Shown here one piece after another: positions 1 through 7,302 of a stretch of DNA of 28,320 nucleotides (position 1 is its first letter; every line of letters begins with the position of its first letter). The DNA comes from Anaerococcus sp. (lineage in GTDB: Bacteria > Bacillota > Clostridia > Tissierellales > Peptoniphilaceae). The stretch covers positions 1 through 28,320 of the forward strand of contig NZ_JAPJPG010000016.1 in assembly GCF_030825785.1 (NCBI RefSeq), in the 5' to 3' direction. The position numbers and the translations under genes are program-made. The notes beneath the pieces are model-generated. The model made no database searches. It was not told where the DNA came from and was given only the letters and a program-made list of their open reading frames with translations.

Positions 1-70
1 AAAGGTAGAGGGGGCCTCTGCCGCCCCCTTAGCTGTCTCCCTGAGGTTCGAAGGGATCAACCTTGCTTAA
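1..70. repeat. GC-rich palindromic segment at window edge, possibly a dispersed repeat
   Basis: This short stretch is far richer in G+C than its surroundings. It contains a perfect 6-bp stem with a 7-base loop (GGGGGC at 10-15, GCCCCC at 23-28). Next come two mutually exclusive pairings: TCCCT 38-42 with AGGGA 52-56, and GGTT 45-48 with AACC 59-62. Both strands have short open frames here that run to the window edge, but none has a convincing start and ribosome binding site. The composition and palindromes resemble the short interspersed repeats common in Clostridia. That is an inference, because only one copy is visible and the left end is cut off. Confidence 0.3.
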
Positions 71-142
71 AGATATATTCTAATACATAAATGCATTTAT
101 TCCTAAATAATTTTTATCCAAAGATATTTAAGAAAAAAATAT

Positions 143-685
143 CTACCTCTCCCACTTGTCTATTCCATTTTTCTTAAGAAACTTTCTTTTCCTACAAGAA
201 ATTTCTGCTCCGTTTATTATTATTGATATTACCACTCCTATCAGTGTATCTAGGGTTCTGTTGAAGGCGAAAAGGACTGGGAGGTCTGTTGTTTGGTTTA
301 CGTTATCTAGGGTAATTGATAGGAATACTATGGCCATTATGGTTAGGGCGTTGTAGCGTTTTAGGTGGGCCATAATCCATATTATTAGGCCTACTATTAG
401 GCTCATTAGGAAGAAGTCTAGGATGTAAGGCTCTTTGAAGTCTGGGATTACTATTAGATAGATTAGTCCTATGATACCTCCAAGAATTGTTCCTATTACC
501 CTGTTTATCCCTATGTCTTTCGTATTTACTAGGTTGGTCTGCATGGATATTATCGCCGCTATGGAAGAATTTATTGGAAGGCCTTCTCCAGGTCTTAGTT
601 CTGATATTACCATGGAAAGAAATACGGCGAGGACTGTTTTTATTATCCTAAGTCCTGGCCTTTTTATCCTTGATATTTTAGCCAT
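143..685 (-). CDS. Short FUSC/aromatic-acid-exporter-type membrane protein, copy 2
   Basis: This 180-residue integral membrane protein matches the N-terminal membrane domain of the FUSC/ArAE_1 (aromatic acid exporter) family. A basic N-terminus (KRPGLRIIKT) leads into TM1. Next come SSIAAIISMQTN and GINRVIGTILGGIIGLIYL, the usual family pattern. A hydrophobic block with MAHLKRYNALTIMAIVFLS follows, then an AFNRTLDTLIGVVISIIIN helix and a basic tail. The C-terminal cytoplasmic domain of longer members is missing. Its ATG lies inside the end of the upstream paralogue (8-base overlap), so the two are probably translated together. Both share the same motif order, which implies tandem duplication and perhaps a heteromeric pore. 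The substrate is unknown; export of small organic acids is the family expectation only. Confidence 0.75.
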   Translation of the reverse strand: MAKISRIKRPGLRIIKTVLAVFLSMVISELRPGEGLPINSSIAAIISMQTNLVNTKDIGINRVIGTILGGIIGLIYLIVIPDFKEPYILDFFLMSLIVGLIIWIMAHLKRYNALTIMAIVFLSITLDNVNQTTDLPVLFAFNRTLDTLIGVVISIIINGAEISCRKRKFLKKNGIDKWER

Positions 686-1175
686 GGCTTTCTCCTTTTC
701 TAAATTTAAAATCCAGCCAATTTACAAATAGGGCTGTAAATATTCCTATTATGGTGTCGATTATCCTGTTTAAGGCAAAGGCGACAGGTCCTGCCGCGTC
801 ATGAGCGTGGTTGATAGTAACTGATAAGAATACAATTGCCGCAATAGTTATGGCAAGATTTCTCTCAAAACTTGCTAGCACCCAGATAAGAATAGTTACG
901 ACTATTGAAAGAAGAAGAATGTTTACTGGCTGAGGGAGTTTAGCACCTCCTATGTATAGTAAATAGACTAGTCCTGTTAGTCCTCCAATTATAGTTCCAA
1001 TCGCCCTATTAATCCCCTTTACAAAGGTCGAAGCTACGTCTTGTTGCATGCAAATTATCGCTGCAATTCCACTATAAAAGGGTAGGCCACTTACTCTTAG
1101 ACTTGAAAGAATCATTGATAGAAATAGGGCAAGGCCAGTTTTTATGATCCTTGCTCCCGGTTTTTTTATTTGCAT
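678..1175 (-). CDS. Short FUSC/aromatic-acid-exporter-type membrane protein, copy 1
   Basis: This 165-residue paralogue of the next gene has the same architecture. It has a basic start (KKPGARIIKTGLALFLS), then YSGIAAIICMQQDV, GINRAIGTIIGGLTGLVYLL, a central helix pair, LAITIAAIVFLSVTINHAH and a terminal ALNRIIDTIIGIFTALFVN helix. It represents only the membrane half of ArAE_1/FUSC proteins. The ATG overlaps the end of the upstream nucleoside-hydrolase-like gene by 10 bases (ATGCAAATAA), and its own end overlaps the next paralogue. The three genes therefore form a tightly coupled operon with one promoter. An exporter role is inferred from the family; nothing in the sequence shows the substrate. 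Confidence 0.75.
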   Translation of the reverse strand: MQIKKPGARIIKTGLALFLSMILSSLRVSGLPFYSGIAAIICMQQDVASTFVKGINRAIGTIIGGLTGLVYLLYIGGAKLPQPVNILLLSIVVTILIWVLASFERNLAITIAAIVFLSVTINHAHDAAGPVAFALNRIIDTIIGIFTALFVNWLDFKFRKGESHG

Positions 1176-2005
1176 AATTTGCCTTCGATATATTCTAAGA
1201 AGCTTTCTTCATTTACTCTGTTGGCTAGATATACCTTTCTTCTAGAATTAACCCTGATCATTTCCCCAATATTTTCCTTATCGTCTACCTTAATGCCTGT
1301 TTCTTCGAATATAAAGGCTTCTGGCTTTTCTACTAGATAAAGTAGGAGGGGTCCATAGAGAAAGCTATTATCCTTATAAGCCTTGAGATTTTCTATAATC
1401 TTCTTGTTTTTCTTATCTTTGTCCAGACCTTCTAGGAAAGAGTCTGTCACTTCTATCCCCTCTGCTAGGTTTTTGGCCAGGATAAAGATATCGATAGAAG
1501 AATTTAAGATTTTGTTTATGGCTCCTGGGTCTTCCCTGAAATTAAATTCAGGCCCGTAAAGATTGCCCCCACTTATAAAGATATGGGATATATAATCTTC
1601 TAGGTCCTCGTATTTGTCTAGGGCTCTTGCTATATTTGTTAGGGGGCCTGTAGCTAGTATATCGATCTTTCCACAATCTTGGGCTATGTCATAGATCTGA
1701 TCTTCTACAGCTATTTCTTCTAGATAGTCCTTGTGATTGTTGTAGTGGAAGATGTCTTCTGCTTTACTTGCCATTTGATCTTTCTTTAGATTTTCCTCGT
1801 AGCCTTTTGCTATAGGAAGGAAGAGTTCGTGACTTTCATTAAGGCCAAGGATATTATCCGCACCAGCCTCTGCTGTCATTTGGCTTCTGATTGATGAGAT
1901 GCCTACTAACTCGAAGTTAAAGGACCTAAAGGCCATATCGAGCATAAGGGCCTCGTCATTTGAGAAATTTGTATCTATATATAAAAATGCTTTTTCTTTT
2001 TGCAT
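1166..2005 (-). CDS. Nucleoside-hydrolase-fold protein with substituted active-site residues
   Basis: The 279-residue protein has the inosine-uridine nucleoside hydrolase fold. Supporting motifs are a first-strand loop at 11-19, the ILATGPLTNIARAL motif at 116-129 and the GGN...EFNFREDPGA block at 146-161. In active members the first loop reads D-x-D-P-G-x-D-D-A and binds calcium. Here it reads DTNFSNDEA, so the second Asp is Asn, the Pro-Gly is Phe-Ser and the final Asp is Glu. The late His-Asp pair (usually HDP/HDA) is replaced by Tyr217-Gly218 in LYGPLLLY. The length is slightly below the usual 300-320. It heads an operon with two FUSC membrane proteins. It may be an altered glycosidase, or a binding or regulatory relative. 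RBS GAGGT lies 5 bases before ATG. Confidence 0.7.
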   Translation of the reverse strand: MQKEKAFLYIDTNFSNDEALMLDMAFRSFNFELVGISSIRSQMTAEAGADNILGLNESHELFLPIAKGYEENLKKDQMASKAEDIFHYNNHKDYLEEIAVEDQIYDIAQDCGKIDILATGPLTNIARALDKYEDLEDYISHIFISGGNLYGPEFNFREDPGAINKILNSSIDIFILAKNLAEGIEVTDSFLEGLDKDKKNKKIIENLKAYKDNSFLYGPLLLYLVEKPEAFIFEETGIKVDDKENIGEMIRVNSRRKVYLANRVNEESFLEYIEGKLCK

Positions 2006-2024
2006 AATACCTCACTTTGACCTT

Positions 2025-2053
2025 ACTATACTAAATTTTTCACCACTTTTCAA
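2025..2053 (-). promoter_or_regulatory. Promoter for nucleoside-hydrolase-like/FUSC operon
   Basis: On the minus strand there is a -35 box TTGAAA (2048-2053), a 17-base spacer and a -10 box TATAGT (2025-2030). They lie about 20 bases upstream of the ATG at 2005. Five of six bases match the sigma-A consensus at each box and the spacing is ideal. Confidence 0.7.
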
Positions 2054-2118
2054 AGTAACTTAAACGTAGCTTTTATTAAAATTCCAACAATTGGGTAAGA
2101 AATATGTGAGGTGATAAT

Positions 2119-2394
2119 ATGAAAATTATTTTTAATAAAGAAGAAAAAGAAGCTCAAGCTATAGACGATGGAAAAAAGGTTGGTTTTTGCCAATTTGAAG
2201 AAAGTGATGGTCTATACAAGATTACTCACACAGTTGTAGATAAAAAATACGGAGGCCAGGGTCTTGCTGGAAAGCTTTTAGATGAAGTTGTTTCTGCTGC
2301 TAGGGAAAATAATAAGAAGATTCTTCCAATCTGCTCCTATGCTGTAAAGAAATTCGACGAAGATGAAAAATACAAGGACGTAGATGCAAGATAA
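2119..2394 (+). CDS. Small GNAT-family N-acetyltransferase (YjdJ-like)
   Basis: This 91-residue protein matches the mini-GNAT family (Acetyltransf_CG/YjdJ). The central ITHTVVDKKYGGQGLAGKLL segment is the family hallmark: a strand, then the acetyl-CoA pyrophosphate-binding loop GGQGLAGKL at about 54-62. It is followed by ILPICSYAVKKF, the usual near-C-terminal CSYA/CP motif with a conserved Cys. The length is typical. The acceptor substrate is unknown for this family. GTGAGGTGAT precedes the ATG. The gene stands alone between divergent and convergent neighbours and ends at a strong bidirectional terminator. Confidence 0.85.
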   Translation: MKIIFNKEEKEAQAIDDGKKVGFCQFEESDGLYKITHTVVDKKYGGQGLAGKLLDEVVSAARENNKKILPICSYAVKKFDEDEKYKDVDAR

Positions 2395-2407
2395 TACTCA
2401 ATTTTAA

Positions 2408-2446
2408 AAGAGTGTTCATGGATTTATACCATGAACACTCTTATTT
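2408..2446. terminator. Bidirectional terminator between GNAT and MATE genes
   Basis: A perfect 14-bp stem (2408-2421 with 2429-2442) closes a 7-base loop. It is flanked by T-rich sequence on the plus strand (ATTTTATT) and A-rich sequence on the other side (TTTTAAAA read on the minus strand). It lies between two convergent genes and serves both. Confidence 0.9.
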
Positions 2447-3801
2447 TATTGGTATTTTTTCTTGATAGCTTTATCACGGATTCTTTCTGGCTTGCGGATT
2501 TCTTTTTTCTCTCCTCTGATCAAAAATATAGAAAAAATCAAAGTTACAAGCTCTGTTATAGTCGCCACATTCCAGATTATTTCTCTTCCAAAGATTAGAG
2601 GCAAAGCGTAGACTAAAACAGCCATTAAGACGTAGCCTCTTACGATAGTAATATAGAAATCATAGCGAGGTTTTTTTACTGAGGTCATATAGCCTGCGTT
2701 TATAATATTAAAGCCCATGATAAGGTATGATAGAGCAAATATCCTCAAGGCTCTTACCGCAAAGGGAAGGAAAGACTCTTCATAATCTGCTATAAATACA
2801 TTTACAAAAAACTCTGGCTTAAGCTCTACAATTGTAAATATTATAAGGCTAAGGAGGATCACCGTCCTTAGCATATATTTTCTTATCCTTAGGACATCCT
2901 CGTAGCTTTCTTTACCAAAGTAGAAAGAAAGAAGGGGCTGGCTTGATTGATTAACTGCAATCATAGTATTTACAACAAATATCATTATATAAGAGATCAC
3001 AGAAAAGGCTGCAAGTCCTTCCGTTCCGTAATAGTCTGAAATTACATTATTAAACAAAAGAATCACAAACCCAGAAGAAAGCTCGTTAAGGCTTGCTGGG
3101 AAACCATAGGATATGATTTCTTTAATCTTGTAAAACTTAAGCTTAAATCTCCTAAACTTAAGCCTAGCCTTAGGAGATAAGAAGTAGGCCGCATAGCCTA
3201 TAGTCGGTAGAACTTGGGCTATCCCTGTAGCAATAGCAGCTCCCCTCACTCCCATATGGAAGTGAAAGATAAATACATAGTCTAAAATAATATTTGTAAG
3301 GGCTGATACTATCATCAAAATAGTAGAAATTATTGGCTTACCATCTGCCTTGACCATAATTTCAAAGACATAGGCCATGACATAAAATGGGGTGAAAAAT
3401 ATTATCACAGACAAGTAGTCTCTTACTATATGACTTATCTCGGGACTTGCTCCCAAAACCTTGATCAAAGGATCCATAAAGATATAGCTAATAACTGATA
3501 TGGAAACAGCTACAAATAGGGATAAGACTAGACAAATAGAGAAAAACTCGTCTGCCTTTTCCTTATCGTCCTTACCCAACTGATAGCTGATAAGATTAAG
3601 ACTTCCTATGGATATCAAAATCGAAAGTGAAAAGGTCAAGGTTATAAAAGGCATAGCCACATTTACCGCAGAAATTCCTAAAGCCCCCACTCCCTGACCT
3701 ACGAAAATTCCATCTATCATAGTATAGGTGGAAAATAAAATCATAGTCAATATAGTCGGTATCAAATATTTAAGATAAGATTTTAATAAATTGTTTTTCA
3801 T
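2446..3801 (-). CDS. MATE family efflux transporter (MepA-like)
   Basis: The 451-residue protein has about 12 hydrophobic segments and the two-fold MATE layout. The N-terminus (YLIPTILTMILFSTYTMIDG, then FVGQGVGALGISAVN) is typical of the MepA/NorM-like branch that exports cationic drugs and other organic cations using Na+ or H+ gradients. The second half starts around residue 230 (YGFPASLNELSSGFVILLFN) with the matching repeat. The length is normal (440-460) and no key region is missing. The gene is monocistronic, divergent from the MFS remnant and convergent with the GNAT. Upstream, a TTGACT box (3852-3857) and a TATAAC box (3827-3832) are 19 bases apart, a weak promoter candidate. The substrate cannot be told from sequence. 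Confidence 0.9.
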   Translation of the reverse strand: MKNNLLKSYLKYLIPTILTMILFSTYTMIDGIFVGQGVGALGISAVNVAMPFITLTFSLSILISIGSLNLISYQLGKDDKEKADEFFSICLVLSLFVAVSISVISYIFMDPLIKVLGASPEISHIVRDYLSVIIFFTPFYVMAYVFEIMVKADGKPIISTILMIVSALTNIILDYVFIFHFHMGVRGAAIATGIAQVLPTIGYAAYFLSPKARLKFRRFKLKFYKIKEIISYGFPASLNELSSGFVILLFNNVISDYYGTEGLAAFSVISYIMIFVVNTMIAVNQSSQPLLSFYFGKESYEDVLRIRKYMLRTVILLSLIIFTIVELKPEFFVNVFIADYEESFLPFAVRALRIFALSYLIMGFNIINAGYMTSVKKPRYDFYITIVRGYVLMAVLVYALPLIFGREIIWNVATITELVTLIFSIFLIRGEKKEIRKPERIRDKAIKKKYQ

Positions 3802-3887
3802 TTTGTCTCCTTCTGTTACAATATTAGTTATATCTTAAAAAATATGTACAAAGTCAAGGATATTCCTAGATTTTAGAAGAGGTTTAA

Positions 3888-4411
3888 ATGAAAGCTTTAA
3901 GAGATAATAAGTTAAGAGAAGCAGCCATCCTATCGATGGCCCTAATCACTGCTGGAAATTCTGCTATTTCCGGCATCCTTGTTTTTATGCAAAAAGAATT
4001 TGCCATAACAAGACAGTCTTCTGAATTCATAATCACCCTATCATCAATTGCCACAATCATCTCCATTGCCCTAAACGAATCTATAACGAGGCTTATCGGC
4101 ATGAAAAAATGTGTCCAACTAGGTACAATCCTGGTATTTACAAGTGGTATCATACCCATAATTCATACATATTACCAGACCATCCTACTATCCCAAATCA
4201 TTCTAGGCTTTGGGATGGGGCTTTTTAATGGGCATTCGGCAAACTATATCAGTCATCTTTTTAAAGGAGAGAAGGCTTCCTTCCTCCACGGTATGAGAAG
4301 CTCGATGGAGTATATCGTCCAAATGGCCCTAGCCTTTCTATAATTTATTTATTCCTTTTCCTCATCTATTTTTACGAATATATCAAGGTCAACAGAAAAG
4401 GAATAATTTAA
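3888..4411 (+). pseudogene. Truncated MFS transporter remnant
   Basis: An open frame of 151 residues (stop at 4341-4343) encodes only the first five transmembrane helices of a major facilitator superfamily protein. It includes the TM4 signature ILGFGMGLFNGHSANYIS; family members have about 380-400 residues and 12 helices. The frame ends inside a helix (VQMALAFL). Shifting by one base at 4340 opens a frame reading a further hydrophobic stretch and a basic tail ending VNRKGII, with a stop at 4409-4411. This looks like what is left after an internal deletion and/or frameshift. The tail could be the rest of TM6 or a final helix. The start has a fair RBS (AGAAGAGG). A short stable protein cannot be excluded. 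Confidence 0.75.
4349..4406. repeat. Perfect 12-bp inverted repeat in the convergent gap
   Basis: The two arms (4349-4360 and 4395-4406) are perfect reverse complements separated by 34 bases. The element is AT-rich and lies between the MFS remnant and the end of the glutaminase gene. It might act as a weak two-way terminator or be a scar of the event that shortened the transporter. No T-tract of usual strength follows. Confidence 0.5.
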
Positions 4412-5337
4412 ACAAAAATATTTAGACCCAAGTCCTGGGAGATGATTTTGAAAAGCTCCTTACCCCTGACGGAGTTGCCGGTCTTATCAAGTCTTGGAGA
4501 ATAAACAGCAAGGCCGCAGACTCCTGGGACAACTCCTACTATGGCCCCACTTACACCAGATTTGGAAGGGATGCCTACATTCATCAAATAGTCGCCAGAG
4601 TTTTCGTACATACCGCATGAAGCCATTTGGCTAACTACGATTTGGACGATTGATTCTGGCACTAGCATGTCCCTGTTTTTGACCGCATAGCCCTTGTTGG
4701 CAAGGACTGCTCCCATAGTAGCTAGACCTTCGATATCAGAGCTTATGGAACAAGACTTGATGTAAAGCTCTAGGACCTCGTCGGGATTTGCTGTAAAAAT
4801 ATTTTTACTCTTAAGATAATAGGCTATGGCCTTGTTTCTATCTGTCGTCTTCATCTCAGAATCGAAGACATCTTCCATCAATTTACTTTCCTTAAAGTCA
4901 GATATCCTCTGATAGAAATTTATTATCCTATCAAATCTCTCCTCATTATCCCTTCCGAATATCATAGAAGTCGTAGTAATGGCACCAGCATTGATAAAGG
5001 GATTGGCCGCCCTATCTCCTATTGGGACAAGAGAATTAAACTCGTATTTGGTTGGCTCACTTCCTACCTTCTCGTAAACATCTTGGGGATTGTTATCAGT
5101 TAGGGCTATTATTAGATCTACAATTTTTGAGATGGATTGGATGGAGAAAACTATATTCTCATCGCCGAAGTTAAAGGCGTCTCCGTTAGTCGTAACCAAG
5201 GAGAAGGCGAAATTATCGCTATCCACATTCAAAAGCTCTGGGATGTAGCTCGCTGGCTCCCCTATACCTATGTAGTCTTTACTTTTTTCAATTGCATTTT
5301 CTAATTTCTCGCAAATTAATTCTCTATTATATAACAT
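4408..5337 (-). CDS. glsA: Glutaminase
   Basis: The protein deaminates L-glutamine to glutamate and ammonia in the cytoplasm. At 309 residues it has the normal length of bacterial glutaminase (serine-dependent beta-lactamase-like fold). Visible motifs are the catalytic Ser-x-x-Lys in FSIQSISK (Ser68, Lys71), EPTKYEFNSL, the NPFINAGAI loop and the late KSGVSGAIVGVVPG block. All expected core motifs are present. It is a single gene on the minus strand, divergent from the HD hydrolase and convergent with the MFS remnant. The 71-base divergent gap is AT-rich with several TATA-like boxes but no clean promoter pair. AGAGGTGA precedes the ATG. Confidence 0.95.
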   Translation of the reverse strand: MLYNRELICEKLENAIEKSKDYIGIGEPASYIPELLNVDSDNFAFSLVTTNGDAFNFGDENIVFSIQSISKIVDLIIALTDNNPQDVYEKVGSEPTKYEFNSLVPIGDRAANPFINAGAITTTSMIFGRDNEERFDRIINFYQRISDFKESKLMEDVFDSEMKTTDRNKAIAYYLKSKNIFTANPDEVLELYIKSCSISSDIEGLATMGAVLANKGYAVKNRDMLVPESIVQIVVSQMASCGMYENSGDYLMNVGIPSKSGVSGAIVGVVPGVCGLAVYSPRLDKTGNSVRGKELFKIISQDLGLNIFV

Positions 5338-5408
5338 AAGTCACCTCTAATATATGATACCCTTTATCAAGTATAAAATATGTTGTACAATATTATAAAG
5401 GAGTTATT

Positions 5409-5999
5409 ATGAGAGTTATAGATATTTTAAATAATGATGAATGGATAAGAAAATACGATTTTTATGAAGGCTTTATGGAATCGATTTATTATGACAAGCT
5501 AGTAGAAGCCTACGAGAAACTAAACTACGATATACTTTTTGTATCGGATATTCACGGGAGAAATCACATAGAAAGGGTAATCTTTTACTCTGTCCTCCTA
5601 GCCTATGCCTACAAGCTAGATGATGACGATACTTATATATTAATCAACGCAGCAAGCCTACACGATACCCAAAGACAAAACGACGGTTGGGACACAGAGC
5701 ATGGACAAAGGGCTGCCGAGAAGTCTATCCCTTACGCTCATGATGTGAAAGAGTCTGACTTAGCCATCCTTAAGGCAGTAATCGCTGCCCACTCCAGGGA
5801 AGATGAAATAATGGATGAGACCCTAAGAGAATTTGTAGGAGAAAGCGACTTCGATAGGGGAAAAGTCCTTGCCAAATACTTCAAGGACGCAGACGGACTT
5901 GACAGGGTTAGGACCAACCACCTAGACCCAGCCTATCTAAGAAATGATTTTTCTAGGGGTCTAGTTGATTTTGCCTATGAGTTTTATAAGAACTTCTAA
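5409..5999 (+). CDS. HD-domain phosphohydrolase
   Basis: This 196-residue protein has the HD-domain metal-site pattern. His53 lies in GRNHIERV, His85-Asp86 in ASLHDTQRQ, His98 in WDTEHG, His128 in AAHSRED and Asp160 in KDADGLDRVR. That set suits a metal-dependent phosphohydrolase acting on a nucleotide or similar phosphoester, but the substrate cannot be named. The domain fills the protein with no fused output domain. RBS AAAGGAG lies 8 bases before the ATG. The P60 hydrolase follows 67 bases later with its own promoter and no terminator between them, so partial co-transcription is possible. Confidence 0.85.
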   Translation: MRVIDILNNDEWIRKYDFYEGFMESIYYDKLVEAYEKLNYDILFVSDIHGRNHIERVIFYSVLLAYAYKLDDDDTYILINAASLHDTQRQNDGWDTEHGQRAAEKSIPYAHDVKESDLAILKAVIAAHSREDEIMDETLREFVGESDFDRGKVLAKYFKDADGLDRVRTNHLDPAYLRNDFSRGLVDFAYEFYKNF

Positions 6000-6026
6000 A
6001 TTTCTCCTTAATTAATTAGCAATCTA

Positions 6027-6035
6027 TGCTATAAT
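6027..6035 (+). promoter_or_regulatory. Extended -10 promoter for the NlpC/P60 gene
   Basis: TGC precedes a perfect TATAAT (6030-6035), forming an extended -10 element. The -35 region is weak (TTAATT at 6008-6013, 16-base spacer). The start of translation is about 30 bases downstream. Confidence 0.6.
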
Positions 6036-6066
6036 AGATATAGAGATTATTGCAAGGAGAATATTG

Positions 6067-7140
6067 GTGAATTTTAAGAAGAAATTACTAACAAAAAGTC
6101 TTATCCTAGCTGGCCTTATCTTAGCCTATCCAAAAACAGCTCAAGCAGATAGCATAATGCTTAATAGGGAGAAGACTGAAGGAGTAAATGTAAGAAGTGA
6201 AAAGTCAAACTATGCTGAAATCTTGGGAGGTATAGAAGACTTTAAGAGATATGAAATCAAGGCTGAAGATAAGTTTTGGTATACTATAGAATTTGAAGGA
6301 AAAAAATCTTACGTGGGAAAGGACTGGTTCTATAGGCTAAAGGAAGTCAAAGTAATAAAGACCTGTGACCTAAAGACTGCACCAGACAAAAACGCCAAAA
6401 ACAAGAATCCCTATAGCTTATTTAGCCCAACTAAGCTTACTATCCTAGACTTTGTGGAAGGAACAGACTATGTAAAGGTAGCCTACAACCCAGCAGAAGC
6501 TAAAAATAAAAAGATCAATATAGATGAAAATGACAAACTTAAAGATAAAGATGTCGATATGGACGAGCAGGTTGGTTTCGTTAAGATTTCAAGCTTAGAC
6601 CTATCCAAAAGAGATAAGAAATATATAAATAAGCTTAAGGAAAACTACAAAAAGCTCAACGAAACTAAGGAAAAATACGAGAAAATCGAAGAAGAAAATC
6701 AAGAAGATGATGTAGTCTATGAAGTTATCTATGTGACCTACTTTACCGACGATGATGGCGAAGTCATAAAAAGTGATGATTCTCAAATAGGTAAGAGTAT
6801 CTACAACTACGCCCTTGACTACGTGGGAAGCCCATATGTCTTTGGAGGAGTCTCCAAAGAAAACGGAATCGATTGCTCTGGTCTAGTCCTAAGAGCCTAC
6901 GAAAACTTTGGACTTGCCCTACCTCACCTTGCCAAAAGCCAGGCAGAATATGGAGAAACTATTGCCTTTGGAGAAGAAAAGGCAGGAGACTTGGTATTTT
7001 TCGGATCAAGCTATTACGATATCTACCACGTAGGAATCGCAGATGGTATGGGCAATATGGTCCACGCAGCAAGCCCAGGCCAGGGAGTAATAGTAAGCCC
7101 AATCAACGATCCATTTGTAATCAAGAGAATTTTCGAATAA
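6067..7140 (+). CDS. Secreted SH3/NlpC-P60 peptidoglycan endopeptidase
   Basis: This exported cell-wall hydrolase is expected to cut peptidoglycan stem peptides. Residues are numbered from the TTG at 6064. A signal peptide with a KKK n-region ends near AQA|DS at about 29. A bacterial SH3-like domain follows (about 38-92, GVNVRSEK...YVGKDWF), then a second divergent SH3-like segment (about 100-180). A charged coiled-coil linker lies at about 185-212. The C-terminal NlpC/P60 domain (about 245-358) has catalytic Cys271 in GIDCSGLV, His322 in YHVGIADG and a third residue His334. I prefer the GTG at 6067 because AAGGAG is then 7 bases away; TTG would leave only 4. The SH3 regions suggest wall binding. 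It is followed by a terminator. Confidence 0.92.
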   Translation: MNFKKKLLTKSLILAGLILAYPKTAQADSIMLNREKTEGVNVRSEKSNYAEILGGIEDFKRYEIKAEDKFWYTIEFEGKKSYVGKDWFYRLKEVKVIKTCDLKTAPDKNAKNKNPYSLFSPTKLTILDFVEGTDYVKVAYNPAEAKNKKINIDENDKLKDKDVDMDEQVGFVKISSLDLSKRDKKYINKLKENYKKLNETKEKYEKIEEENQEDDVVYEVIYVTYFTDDDGEVIKSDDSQIGKSIYNYALDYVGSPYVFGGVSKENGIDCSGLVLRAYENFGLALPHLAKSQAEYGETIAFGEEKAGDLVFFGSSYYDIYHVGIADGMGNMVHAASPGQGVIVSPINDPFVIKRIFE

Positions 7141-7180
7141 TTAAAGTATAATAAAAGTGTGTGAAAAGTATTTTATCCAT

Positions 7181-7203
7181 AGCCCTCCTAGAAGAGGGCT
7201 TTT
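7181..7203 (+). terminator. Terminator after the NlpC/P60 gene
   Basis: AGCCCTC (7181-7187) pairs with GAGGGCT (7194-7200) around a 6-base loop, followed by TTTGATTTCTT. Confidence 0.8.
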
Positions 7204-7219
7204 GATTTCTTAATTTTTC

Positions 7220-7280
7220 TAATAAAAAAGCAAATCCTAAAACCGGCTTATAATTTTGCCATAAGGATTTGCTTTATTTT
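7220..7280. terminator. Terminator for the oatA operon, probably bidirectional
   Basis: A 12-bp stem (7227-7238 with 7264-7275, AAAGCAAATCCT and its complement) encloses a 25-base loop. Read on the minus strand it is followed by TTTTTTATT, so it ends the operon closing at 7303. On the plus strand ATTTTTATT follows, giving a backstop for the P60 transcript. Confidence 0.85.
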
Positions 7281-7302
7281 TATTAATTTATTCTAAGGAA
7301 AT

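Noticed and set aside
1..70. Possible c-di-AMP (ydaO) riboswitch 3' half on the minus strand
   Set aside because: Only GACAGCTAA and a nearby GAACC match. The spacing is wrong and the required upstream elements do not occur in 70-142.
5338..5408. Promoters in the glutaminase/HD divergent gap
   Set aside because: Several TATA-like boxes occur, but the best plus-strand pair (TTTATC-17-TACAAT) would start transcription within the RBS, and no minus-strand pair has a good -35. Not listed as features.
6873..7151. Plus-strand frame of 92 codons overlapping the NlpC/P60 domain
   Set aside because: It is a shifted shadow of the catalytic domain, with basic low-quality composition and no RBS.
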